Below, in pieces: positions 49,404 to 60,502 of a DNA stretch of 64,000 bases. The notes under the pieces are model-generated. The model worked only from the letters and a program-made list of their open reading frames with translations. It did not search any database and was not told the DNA's origin. Position 1 is the first letter of the stretch. The number at the start of each line of letters is the position of its first letter. The DNA comes from Ctena decussata (Eukaryota; Mollusca; Bivalvia; Lucinida; Lucinidae), in assembly GCA_963989385.1 (NCBI GenBank), contig OZ022507.1, positions 56,369,400 through 56,433,399 on the forward strand, read 5' to 3'. The translations under genes and the position numbers were made by a program.

Positions 49404-49925
49404 TTATAGTCCAGTCAATTTGTGGGAGAACCTAAAACAAATTGCAACAAAAGGTTTCTTTGCAGTTATAAGCTCCTTAGACCTACATTTTTAACATACT
49501 AAAAGTAGGACAAAATCAGAGAATGCGAAACTTGATTTTTTTCATATGTCTTGTTTTCGAAGGATATAAACCATTGCACCGCTACTTTTGGTCGGAAAGC
49601 CACTTCTTAACATCATTTCTAAACAAGTTGAATCCATAGAAGTCCTTGATAAAGCAATTATATACTGTTCTTTAGCTTTTGTCTACCATTAAATTTGCTG
49701 ATTTTGCATAACCGGTCGATCATATAGTATATTACTATTGGTTTACCCCACCCATCAGTGCAAATTTTGCTTTTACCATAACCTCTATTCAGATGGACAA
49801 TACGGATGGTAATGAAGATAGTAAATAGAATCAATGTTTATAATAGCAGATTGAGGCAGAACAATAGAAGAAAACAGCTTGATATAACTCCTATTTATCT
49901 AATGACGGGACATCTGAGAGTGTTG

Positions 49926-50132
49926 TTTTGTCGGGACAGTCAGTCAACCTTACGACACTATTCTCCTATGCGGTTAACCAGTACTAAGTGCACATACTTT
50001 TGCCAGTAACTGACAACTGTCCTTCTTGAAACAGCGGAAGGAGAAACGGAAGTAGGTAGCTGGACCGGGTATCGAACCCAGGACCTCTGGCTCTTGAGTC
50101 AGACGCGCTACCGACTGCACCATGCGGCCCCG
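49926..50132 (-). mobile_element. SINE-B within the right element
   Basis: Reverse strand: head GGGGCCGCATGGTGCAGTCG, B box GGGTTCGATACCCG, CAA in the anticodon place, then the usual body. The distal tail (TAGCTGTTTACCGTGG) is missing here, whereas the left element keeps the tail and lacks the head, so the two copies decayed in different parts. Confidence 0.83.
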
Positions 50133-50879
50133 GTAAATACATCATGTGTTGAAAGGATAATCCATTAGAGGGTTAAATATGCAGATAACTTGGACATGCT
50201 TTGGGATATTAGGTGATGACCTCCGTGACATTTTTGCATTCACAAGTGGTAAAATGTTTACTTTTCTGGTTCAAAATTTACAAATTATATCCCCTGTCCC
50301 CCACCTCATTCCCGCCTAACAGCCACCTCCCCATCCCGCCCACTCCTCTGGAAAGAAGTCATGTGTTAGCTCGCCTGAACGACCTTCAGGAAGAGCTATT
50401 GTTGTCACCCCGGTGTCGGCCTCCGCATTTGCATCCGCGTCCATGTCCACCTTTTTGGGTGTTTTAGGTTATTTAAACACCCATAACCCATTGATAGCAT
50501 AAGTTGATACTTTGACTTATGCTAGATAATGGTCTTAGGTTTTACACCCTTGCCCCCTCAGTGACACTGAGGTCATGGACTTGGAAATGTCATGTTAAAA
50601 TATGGGATGATCTTTAAGCTTTTAACTCACCGGTCAAATTGAGTTTATAGTATAGTCTTGGTCCTTAGTCCGTCGTCCGTCATCGTCGTCAACACTTTTA
50701 AACATGAATATCTCCTAAATCATCTGCCCAATCCGGATCAAATTTTATGTGTAGCATTGTTGGGGTAGGGGGATTGACTGCACAAGGTTAAAGGGCAGAT
50801 CAGATTGGAACACTGGTTGCCATTGCAACATATAGCTCCCACAGACTTATAATGAGAAAAACTTCAAAAAGCTTCTTCT

Positions 50880-51930
50880 CTGAAACCATGAGGCCCAGAT
50901 CTTATATATTTAGTATGTAGCAACGTTTAGTGGTCCCCTACATCACTCCTGCCAACCATGCCCCTGGAGTCCAAACTGGCTCCACCCGAGGGGTCCATTG
51001 GGTTATGTAGGGCTATATAGCTAAAGAACCTTCAAAAATCCTCTTTTCTAAAACCATAAGGCCCACAGCTTACATATTTAGTATGTCGCAATGTTTAGTG
51101 GTCACATAAATGAATCCTGCCAACCCTGCCCCTGGGGTCTAAATTTGCTACGCCCCCCACCCCAGGGGTCGTTAGGTCCCGTAGACTTATAATGGAAAAA
51201 ACTTAAAAATCTTCTTATCTGAAACCATGAGGCCCAAAGCTGATATATTTAGTATGTAGCAGTGTTTAGTGGTCCCCTACATAAATCCTGCCAACCATGC
51301 CCCTGGGGTCCAAACTGGCCCCATCCCTTCAAACATTTTCCTCTCTGAAACCATAAGGTCAGAGCTAGAAAATCGGAATGGTTAATGGTCACATACATAA
51401 ATCGTCCCAACCATGCCCCTGGTATCCAAATTGCACCCCCCAACGGGGATCATTGACTCCCATAGACTTAAAATGTGAAAAACTTAAAAAATCTTCGTCT
51501 CTGAAACCATGAGGCCCAGAGCTTACATATTTATTTAGTATGTAGCAATGTTTATTGGTCCCCTGCATAACTCCTGCCAATCAAGCCCCTGGAGTCCAAA
51601 CTGGCCCCACCCCAGGGGGTCATTTGTTTCTATAGAGCTATATATATATAGCTAAAGAACCTTCAAAATCTTCTTCTCTGATACCATAAGGTCAGAGCTT
51701 ACATATTTAGTATTTAGCAATGTTTAGTTGTCACATACATAAATCCAGCCAAAAATGCCCCTGGGATCCAAATTGGCCACGCCCCAGGGGTCATTAGCTC
51801 ACATAGACTTATAATGGGAAAAACTTAAAAAATCATCTTCCCTGAAACCATAAGGCCCAGAGCTTACATAATGTGTATGTAGCAATGTTTAGTGGTCCCC
51901 TACATATTTCCTGCCCAGGAGATTAACAAA
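50880..51930 (-). repeat. ~165-bp tandem array inside the right element
   Basis: About seven imperfect copies of the reverse of the left array (GCAATGTTTAGTGGTCCCCT, CTGAAACCATGAGG), near 50921, 51090, 51259, 51380, 51547, 51718 and 51883. Copy number differs from the left array. Confidence 0.88.
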
Positions 51931-53097
51931 GACTATTCATAGGTATGTTGCGCTGTTTGTGTTGTTATGCATGTAGTATTCTGCTCTTTGTGCCCTTGTG
52001 TCGAGCTTCTCATGCCTTCAGAGATCAGTTTTTCTAAATTGAAGCAAGTTTATGCTAAGCAAAGTCATCAGTATGACATATTTCTTGTTGCAGTTCAGTT
52101 ACTGACCTTCAAAAATTCACTTCAGAATTTAAGGCAAAATAAAGTGGGTGGGGTAATTTATTCCATTTTTAGACCTATGTGGCTTTACATTAAACAAGAA
52201 AATGTGCCAAATTCAATCTTAAGTTTCTAGATTCAATTCTGGCAGAGTCAGAATAGGTTCTTAGAAATAAAACTCACAGCAATAATGTTATGTCATATAA
52301 AACATTACAGATAATTGGTATATTTAACTCGCAAATAGGCGCTTGTAAAAATGCAGAACAAATAAATTTTGCATCATCCGATTTTATCCTACTTTTGATA
52401 CGTCATGTGTGAATGCTAGTTCTCAACAAAAATGCCAAAAAAGCTTTTGTTGCAATTTGTTTTGGGCTTAGGGAAAAATCGCCAGTTTGCCTGGACTATT
52501 AGCATTTTTTGCTTTATGCACTCGAAGCCAAAGGAGCACTGGAGGTACGAAGTGTCCGAATCGTCAGGACGTGCGAACGGCAGTACTTAAGCATGTCGGT
52601 CAGTTCGAATATTAAGTTTATTTCTTCTTATAGCTGCTTCGGAAAATATATTTTTTTGATAACCGTTCGAGGTAAAGGGGTCATACTTGGTATGACATTT
52701 ACATGGATCAAATCCTTTCCATCTTTTCTTCCTTTCCCAAGAGGCATGTCCCGGGGCGGGACTAAAGCCTAGAGCTTTGTTACGGGAAATTTTCTCTCAA
52801 ACTGATTACATGCGGTTGCTGTGTTAGCGTTAATAATAATGATATGCATTTCAAGTGAAAACATTGATAATGGCGTTATCCATACTAGTGTAACGTGACG
52901 TCACGTAACGTTATTAATTCTGGCAAATTTCATTAGATACCAGTATGTTTAAAACTGCCATAACATCCTTGATAATCTAGATAACTTCATACGGTTTTTA
53001 CCTTTTTGTTCTATAATGGCATTCGCATTCAGATAACAGAAAAGTTAAAAATCGAATTTTTATGTCATAAGGTCGATTTCTATCTGGACGGGCTCAT

Positions 53098-55848
53098 TTG
53101 ATTATTTTGGCTGGTTTCAATTTAAAATGTTTTTCTTTGCTTGTTTGGAAGCAAGGGGTTTTCTATGAAGCGCTGCTTAATCAAATGACGTTAACGCTTT
53201 CAAAACGTGGTCCTAGTGACGTTGTGACGTAGGTTACGTGTGACGTAGGTTACAGTGCATACATTTTAACGTTTTTATACCATTTAATGTTTTAGTGTAT
53301 GAAATTAAAGCACACCATCTTGTAGCTGTCACTAGGCAGGATATTGCACATGAGTTTTAGAGCGACTGCTTTGCTCAGTTTTAAGAAAAGCCCGTGACGT
53401 AAAGTTACATTCTTACAGAAAAATGCTGGGGTAATGTACTTTGAAGTCGAGTAAAATATACAAAAAGGAGCAAATTTGCACAAATAATATAAGATATTGA
53501 GGAACACATATTTCTTCGTGTGATCTTGTAAGTTTTATGATGCCGGACCATTTTAGTTAATACATGTATCACGAATTTACCGCTGTGACGTAGGTTACAT
53601 AAAATTTGCGACATTAGTTCCCAGTCTCATTTCGTAGCAAAAACTACCCTTTAGATATTGTTTAAGTGAGGAAATATGTAAGAAATCACCTGAATTTAAT
53701 AATGGAACTCGATTTTCAGCAGTGATTTATCTTTTTTAGCCGTGCGGCGTTCATATCAATGCAACGGCAATATTGCGACATTTAAAAACGTCGCCTTTTA
53801 AACCAGGGTATCATTATTTGAACCAGTGTTAAAAAAGTCTAACAAAACGCAGGCATGTCTTGGTACTTAGACAGAGGGCAACTTGTCAGAGGGTAAACAG
53901 GACCGTTATTTTGTAATTTAAAGAAAGGCAATACGAAGGACAAAATTAATAGCTAATGGCCCAGCTTAACTGAGAACGTCTCATTTATTTATCACATCGA
54001 TCTGATAAGAATCTAAGCAAAAGTACAAAAGTTTCAAATTCCAACTGACAATCCTATGGCCATAATTAAATGATCTCTCTTTCTCTCTCTTTCTCTCTCT
54101 CTCTCAACCCGCATACATGTAGCTACGTGAAGCTGTCAGATGAAACTTTACTATATTCAACATTCACATCTTACTGACACCTGACCAACGTCTGATTCCA
54201 TATCTACCTAAAAATTACTGTAACATGTGCTAGCATTTTCAAGATATGCTCGTCTTTGATGTAATTTATCTTGTTACTGCGTGACATTATTTGCTATCAG
54301 TTTTATGACACAAGCAGGTGGTGCACACATTTTTGCTACCACTGATGTCATAGATCATAGCTGACAAGATGCCATTTTCACACATATTTGTTTCTTGCAT
54401 CTCTAATTTGCAGAATCGTCGCTGTGCGCTACAGCCACGATTCTGTAAGTCAGAGGTTTAGAAGAAAGATCTGTAGAATGTTGACATAAATTAGGATGAG
54501 TCTGACTAGATTGCGCCGGTGCTCGCGATAGAATCTAGAAAGGTTAATTTGCATTTTCTAACCAAGTTCAAAGTCATCTCAGTATGAGATAATTCCACGC
54601 CAAATCAATAAAGTAAAATATTGCTGTGAACATACACAAGTTGGAGCAGGTGTCTTAGACAATTTCAGATTTCATATGTAGCAATAAAGTTACCTTACTT
54701 TAAATGCCAGAGGATAATCTATTTCTTGCCCACAACAGCCTAATAGTACACCGCTAAAGTCATCTCTTACCGGAAGCATTATTACTGTACATGTATTTCT
54801 TTTTGTTATTGTTTCATTTTCGTTCATACGTGTATATTGATTCTGTAAATTGTTATTTCATTGTTATTAATAAACCAGGCATCCGCTTGCGTCGCTTATA
54901 TTAACATTTTTCAATTCTGAAACATCTTTTCAGACTGCTGTTATTAATCTCCTGTGCCCTTAACAGTGGACTGCGCAAGATTTGAACAGCCAGACGCAAG
55001 ACTTGAACCAAAATCAGTTAATGGCCGAATGACATGCGTTTGTGGCCAAGACTCAGACCAACCCCGTCAGGAACCTAACTTATCAAGACAAGCAAGATAA
55101 TACCTCTCAATCGGGAAAACATGGTCACTTAAACTTCCTTGCAGGTATATTGACAGATTGTTTAATTTTCGAGAAAAAAATATGTAAATAAATTTAAAAA
55201 AAAAAAGAAAAAAAAAGGAAAAAAATGAATATGAAAATAGGTAATGTGCATTTTAATTAATGTTGATTTCACAGAATTCAGTACCCAACGACGCATTTAT
55301 GAATAGGAATTGCACTTGTCAGAAATGAATTTTGTGCTCTTGGAAGGAATTTTTTTTCTATAAAAAGCAGACCCGGTTTTGGAAAGGATACACTCATAAA
55401 TGTAATTTCCTTTTGTAAAAATGACGGAAAAAACATGGAGGTGTACCCAAATACCTTTACCCCTGGTTAAGTCAGTGTTCCTTTACATCTCTAAATGTCT
55501 TAAGATTTCGAAATCGACAAGGACAGGAACGTCCATTAGCAGATGTCAGCTCGAATTATGTTACAATAGAATATCTCCTTTAATTCCCATGTTAAATCTA
55601 GCATTTGATATGACATATTTTTTCTGAAGCAGACTTCAGATATCGATCGTCATTTATAAAGGGATTACAGACGAATCTATTTTCTTACCATTGTTCTCAG
55701 CAATGGAGGCGATTTGTCTCTTCTACCTCTGGTCAGTGGAGGCATGTTTCAATATAAATATATTTAGCATCGCTGACCGGGTTTGAACTCTCATGGATGC
55801 GACGACGGCGCCGATGCACTGCAACGTGCGTTAGCCTTAACCAACATT
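53098..55848. other. No gene seen
   Basis: AT-rich. GTGACGTAGGTTAC recurs at 53227, 53241 and 53585. An imperfect hairpin of 15-bp arms lies at 54412-54446 (CAGAATCGT...ACGATTCTG). An A-rich stretch lies at 55194-55230. Frames up to 71 aa show no known domain. Confidence 0.5.
54074..54105 (+). repeat. CT-rich microsatellite
   Basis: TCTCTCTTTCTCTCTC pattern over 32 bp. Confidence 0.88.
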
Positions 55849-55913
55849 CGGAGCACCGCTTTGCCAATTCCGTGAATCAGACTGATTCACGGAATTGGGC
55901 AAGCGGTGTTCCG
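55849..55913. repeat. 32-bp-arm hairpin
   Basis: GAATCAG-A-CTGATTC forms the centre. The arms extend outwards through CACGGAATTGG, AAGCGGTG and CCG with a few mismatches. GCCTTAACCA occurs directly on both sides (55834 and 55917). Confidence 0.8.
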
Positions 55914-56168
55914 ATTGCCTTAACCACTGGAGGTATTCCATAGTGACGGAGTGTACTGCAACCCTGCCAGCGACAGTAGCCTGAGAATATTTTCTGACCG
56001 TCTTGGGCTTCATCTTTCTGGTCCAGTATATGTTAAAACTTGTTGTCATTTCATAGAAAACGCCACATACAATATCAGGACTAAATCTTATACCCTGGAT
56101 AACTTCTATTGTCGCAGCAATTTTTTAACAGAACGTTCCTTTTCGGCGAAACAGTTCTAAAGAGAAAT

Positions 56169-56339
56169 GAGCCGCGACTCGACAAAACCAACAAAGTGGC
56201 ATGTGCACCCAGCCAACTCTGAGGTCAGCTTGGGCGTCCAAGTCTTTGCTGTTCAAAACAGGATAGCAGATGCCTCGGCTGATCTGAGTCTTTGCGTGGC
56301 GTAGATGCCACTTTGTTGATTTTGTCGTGTCGCCGCTCA
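56169..56339. mobile_element. MITE-A, internally deleted (171 bp), AAAT duplication
   Basis: GAGCCGCGACTCGACAAAAC on the left and TTTTGTCGTGTCGCCGCTC on the right. The loop and part of the arms are lost. If the element runs GAGCC...GCTC, AAAT flanks both sides, supporting a 4-bp A/T target for the family. Confidence 0.82.
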
Positions 56340-56869
56340 AATGAACTTGCTTAAAACATATGTTTCTTGCTTATTATTTTTTAAAGAATAATTTAAATAC
56401 TCGAAAGCCCATATACATACGCATGCACGAACTAACAGAAGCATACGCACAATTTTTAGGAGTGATGTTTTCACCCGCAACTCAAGCAAGTACCTGGGAT
56501 TCTAATAATCCAGTTAAAGACATCAATAAAACTAACCCAAGGACAATAATAAATGCCATGAAAGATCTAATTTTAAATTAATAGAGGAAAGTAATAAAAA
56601 TGTGAATTAGATTTCCATCACACAAAAAGATAAATCGTCATTTAGAAGAGTCCGCCGGAAATTATTTGTCTAATGTTGAATTGGCTAAATTGCATTCCTG
56701 GAACTTAGTTAGAATAAAGATCTATGCAAGCCGGTAAAATCGCCTCTTTATACTTGGACGAAAGAATGTAGTAGACACTTAACCCATTTATACGTAGTGG
56801 ACAGCTCTATTCTAATAAATTGAAAGAGTCCATTCATTATTTCAGGCTTTCATGATAATTTACTTATTG
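56340..56869. other. No gene seen
   Basis: A 73-aa frame (56360-56581) has no recognisable domain. Confidence 0.45.
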
Positions 56870-56918
56870 TCACTTTAGCTCACCTGACCCGAAGGCTTCG
56901 GGGAGCTTATATGTTAAG

Positions 56919-57810
56919 CCACAGGCGCTTGAAGTTTTATGCTAATGATGCCGCTAAACATCAGGCTATGAGCCATTTTGAAGAAATGTCCAGGTGTGCA
57001 AGCTTGTGTTCGGACTCCATTACGGTCTCCTGTTTCCGGTGTATCAACGTCGCACAGCAACGTCAACAGGTTCTATTGCGGGAAAAATGCAGTGATTCTG
57101 CGGCTAACGATCCTCTTAAATGTACAGCTTCCTACTCTGTCCAATCATAAAACAACAAATTCGCCGATCAGACTGTGCGGATGCGCAAGCTAATCTGCGT
57201 CTTTGTTGTTCGGAAAGTCAGTACATGTAGGCCTCATTCAACAAATGAAAATTTCACGCTAACGTTACTGCGTAGTTTTGACGTTGTTGACACGAACGTC
57301 TTGACGTCATTTTCATCATGTTTGTTTCAAGTTTTCACTCGTAAGAAACGTTTTGACCGAAATTAGGACAAACAAAATATTGTAAATACATGGAAACAGT
57401 GATTCAACGACATTGGTCATATCTAACAGAGTAATTGAATAATATCGCTGATGTGTGATTTTCAAAGCATACAAGCACATGCTCAACTTTGGCGCAGCAC
57501 AGTAAACCGGAAACTGGACACCGTAATGGCGACGAGATTTTGTGGCATTTTTTAATTCAAGATTACAGCACCGCATAGACCATAACTGAACAAATTAATC
57601 GTGTTTATAGATACATTTTGAAACGATGTTCTCAGGTAGGGAGTTTGCTTTTGTTGGGGTGTTTCTAACTGGCAGTTTTTAGCAGTCTAAAAATCGAGGC
57701 ATTTTTGCTTGCATACCTGGCCATTTCTTACGAAATAGCCTATAGACTGCGACAAGTTAAAAGGGTTTTGAGGGGGCGGGGGGTTAGCATAGAACTTCAA
57801 GCGCCTGTGG
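56919..57810. mobile_element. 892-bp TIR element with TTAAG target duplication
   Basis: 56919-56945 and 57784-57810 are 27-bp inverted repeats (CCACAGGCGCTTGAAGTT...) with one mismatch. TTAAG lies directly outside both (56914-56918 and 57811-57815). The interior has no transposase; it includes a worn piece resembling MITE-A (GATCAGACTGTGCGGATGCG). Frames of 63-86 aa inside are not recognisable. Confidence 0.85.
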
Positions 57811-58270
57811 TTAAGCAGGCTCGTCGTCCGTCGTCGTTACCTGTCCACAATTTCAAACATCTTATCCTCTGAAACCACTGGATCGACTGTAACCGAATTT
57901 AATACAACGCCTCCAGGGCTTGCGGAAACGAAATATTGTTCAAATGATCTGGGTCACATGACCAGCATGGCCGCCACGCCCATATATAATAACAAACTTT
58001 AAAAATCATCTTCTCCAGAACTAGTAGACAGGTGGCCTTTAAACTTTGTGTGTGGTAGTATTTGTATATTCAATACAAGTACTACCAAGATTGGTCAAAT
58101 GATTCCTTTGGGCTGACCGTAACCTTTTTTGGTGTTTCTGTGGAAAAATGCTACGACAAAAGATTTCAAAGAAATTGTTGGAAAAAAATACGTATATGCA
58201 GTCATCTTAAGAAGTACAGAGAGATTTGTTAGAACAAGAGGCCAAGGTCATTCTTTGACCATTGACCCAG

Positions 58271-58490
58271 GGTCCGTATTCATAAAGCCTCTTAAGTCGT
58301 TGCTATGCGGTTGCTAAGGCTAAATATCTATAAAGGAGATTCCCTACAACTATGAAATTTGGTCTGGAGGAACAGTCTTTGTAAGACTATTCCTCCAGAG
58401 CAAATTTCATAGTTGTAGGGAATCTCCCTTATAGATATTTAGCCTTAGCAACAGCATAGCAACGACTTAAGAGGTTTTATGAATATCCAT
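58271..58490. mobile_element. 220-bp near-perfect palindrome
   Basis: The arms of about 108 bp meet at CAGTCTTTGTAAGACT near 58380. Outer ends are GTATTCATAAAGCCTCTTAA and its complement near 58460-58480. Stretches such as TATGAAATTTG and GGAGATTCCCTACAACTA pair exactly. This is a foldback MITE with almost no loop. Confidence 0.88.
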
Positions 58491-59226
58491 ATTTCGACAA
58501 TTTCAAACATCTCACCTGAAGCAACAGGGCCAATTGTTATCCGATTTTACATAAAGCCTCCAGGGATTAAGGGAACGAGAATTTGTTCAAAGGCCCGGGT
58601 CACATGACCAATATGGCTGTGATGCCTGTTATATGATAAAATCTTTATAATTATTCTCCTGGGGAACCAAATGACCGATGGCCTTGAAACTTTGTTTGTG
58701 ACATCCGACACTCAAGTACAACCAAGATGGTTCAAATTATGAACCTTGGGTTGACCTTGACATTTGTACGGCAATGTCAAATTTGCTTTCTGGTGCTTTT
58801 ATGTGGGACAATCCTGCAACATAAGAGTTCAAGAAGCCTGTTGAATGTCCTGGTGCCAAAATTGAAAAATACAGTCAACTAAATGAGGACATGAACATTT
58901 TTAATAGTAGAGGTCAAGGTGATTCTTTGACTTTTAACCAGTATCTCTCATATTTTCACGGTTTCAAACTGTCAGGTTCGTTCAAATGATTACCCTAGTT
59001 TAACCGTTGATCTTTTTTACTCGGGTGAGCATTTCAAGGCCTTATGACCCTCATCTTTATATAAATCGCTATGACTGTTAAGTGTGAGCGCATTATTTTT
59101 TTCTTCAGTGAGTGATCGTACTATGACTAGCAACCAGAAGTAGTCTTTTTCTCTCACCGTCTATCCAGAGTCAACACGTCAAGCTTTGTTTTCAAGAGTG
59201 AATCTTGTTTCTCGAAAACTGATAAT

Positions 59227-59392
59227 CACACCGGGTAGACGGCAATCGATTAACGCGGATCAAAAACCGTTAGAAACAACATTTGCGATTGTAAATTGGC
59301 GACAATTTGCTATGGATAACGCTGTTTCTAACGATTTTTGATCTGCATTCGTTGATTGCACGAGCGTTTTCGATTGCCGCCTACCCAGTGTG
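59227..59392. mobile_element. 166-bp MITE with CACACYGGGTAG ends
   Basis: The left end CACACCGGGTAGACGGCAAT and the reversed right end CACACTGGGTAGGCGGCAAT differ at two places. Inner parts also pair (CGTTAGAAACA against TGTTTCTAACG). No certain target duplication. Confidence 0.82.
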
Positions 59393-59399
59393 ATACCGG

Positions 59400-59880
59400 T
59401 AATCAAGGGTAAATGCATAAAACATTGTTCTCTTTGACTTGCAATTGAAATTGAATGCATCAACATTTGCTTTCTGTAGCTTGCAATTTAGAATGAACGC
59501 ATGACATTTTGCTGTCCGTGACTTGCAGTAATAAACGAACGCATTAAAAGTTGCTTTCTGTGAATTGCAATTTAGAATAAACATAAAAATTTTGCTGCCG
59601 GTGACTTGCAGTAAGTTTTAAATGCATCAAAGACTACTTTCTGTGAATCGCAATTAAGAATGAAGGCACGAACGATTGCCTTCCGTACGTTGCAATTAAG
59701 AGATTCAGCCAAAATTTGCCTTTTGTGCTTGATGCCAACAGTGAACGCGTAAAAGTTTGCTTTATACAACTTTCAGCCGAGAGTGAAAGCATTAAAGGTT
59801 GCTTTTACGTTTTGTGACTTGCATTATGAGTGAACGCTTCAAAGTTTGCATTCTGCAACTTGCAGTAAAACGGATTGTGA
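59400..59880 (-). repeat. 42-bp minisatellite, mostly in frame
   Basis: About ten degenerate copies of a 42-bp unit from 59438 (CTTGCAATTTAGAATGAACG ... GCTTTCTGTGA); consecutive copies measure 42, 42, 42, 41, 42, 42, 39, 42, 48 and 41 bp. On the minus strand the 42-bp copies read as a 14-residue repeat with the pattern CxSQKAxFxAFxxN, in two frames split by the 41-bp copy. No start context or domain supports a gene. Confidence 0.75.
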
Positions 59881-60293
59881 TTTGCAACATAGCTAACATT
59901 TATATTATGTTCTGAATATTCAGAAAGGTTAGAAAATGTACAAAATATGATTTGAATCAGGTTAGATATATCTTAAACGTATCAAGTGGTCTACAATGAT
60001 ACATCCGTCAAACATCTCTATACATCTGATCAAACTAAGGTTTCATGCTATCTGTAGAAATACAATTGACCTTTCCTTTGTGTCAGTTTGTAGTTTGCAT
60101 TTTCAGACTAATTGCGACCCGAGGCGTGCTTGTTAGGTGTTCTTTCTAAAACTGGCAGCATTTGCCATACAAGTAGAATGATAACTAATTACCCATCAAA
60201 ATTCTCAGAAGATGTCATGATGAATTCTAATCAGGTTTTATTAAGCCCGTTTCAGCCGTCAGACAATAAAAGGGACGTTGTGGCTTGGGCGGT

Positions 60294-60351
60294 CCAGTGA
60301 AGACTCTGATCAGATCGCGAAACGGCGCGGTCGGATCAGAGTATTCACTGG
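60294..60351. repeat. 58-bp hairpin
   Basis: CCAGTGAAGACTCTGATCAG faces CGGATCAGAGTATTCACTGG around a GC-rich centre (CGCGAAACGGCGCGG). Confidence 0.75.
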
Positions 60352-60452
60352 CCATATTACAAGTTTTGGACCCTAAAACGTATATGAAAGGAAAGGATAA
60401 ATGTTTGAAATTAAACTTATCGCACAGATATGTGAGCTGAGTTTTCGCTACT

Positions 60453-60502
60453 CGCATAAAATCCAAGGCCCTTTTATCGCATAAAATCCAAGGCCCTTTT
60501 AT
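60453..60502 (+). repeat. Perfect 25-bp tandem duplication
   Basis: CGCATAAAATCCAAGGCCCT plus TTTAT occurs twice in direct succession. Confidence 0.95.

Larger units (their letters stand above)
49407..52498 (-). mobile_element. Long-TIR element, right copy (3092 bp, inverted)
   Basis: Begins TAGTCCAGTCAATTTGTGGG and ends CAGTTTGCCTGGACTA, the reverse of the left copy. TTA at 49404-49406 and 52499-52501 is its own 3-bp target duplication, so it inserted independently. Content order is the mirror of the left copy: SINE-B (49926-50132), CACCGGTCAA... block, tandem array, then a 264-bp frame (51967-52230) that shares a run of about 40 residues with the left copy's reverse frame. Confidence 0.85.
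44433..53097. mobile_element. 8.67-kb TIR-bounded region with nested elements
   Basis: 44433-44466 and 53064-53097 are exact 34-bp inverted repeats beginning (T)GAGCCCGTCCAGATAG. If the element starts at the G, ATTT lies just outside both ends, a possible 4-bp target duplication. Removing the two 3-kb insertions leaves about 2.5 kb. No transposase is recognisable, so it was probably non-autonomous or is badly decayed. The first bases of the TIR (GAGCC) and the short A/T target echo MITE-A. Confidence 0.7.
56870..59050. repeat. Older repeat region interrupted by two younger elements
   Basis: Starts with the hairpin-like TTAGCTCACCTGACCCGAAG...GGGGAGC. It resumes after the 892-bp insertion with GTCGTCCGTCGTCG and two related blocks (about 57840-58130 and 58495-58760) sharing GGGTCACATGACCA, TTCTCC and GGCCTT.AAACTTTGT words. 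Probably a decayed element of a bivalve family; I cannot name it. Confidence 0.6.

Noticed and set aside
45656..52498. One giant palindrome made by inverted duplication
   Set aside because: Each half has its own TIRs and different 3-bp flanks (TTT, TTA), so two separate insertions explain it better.
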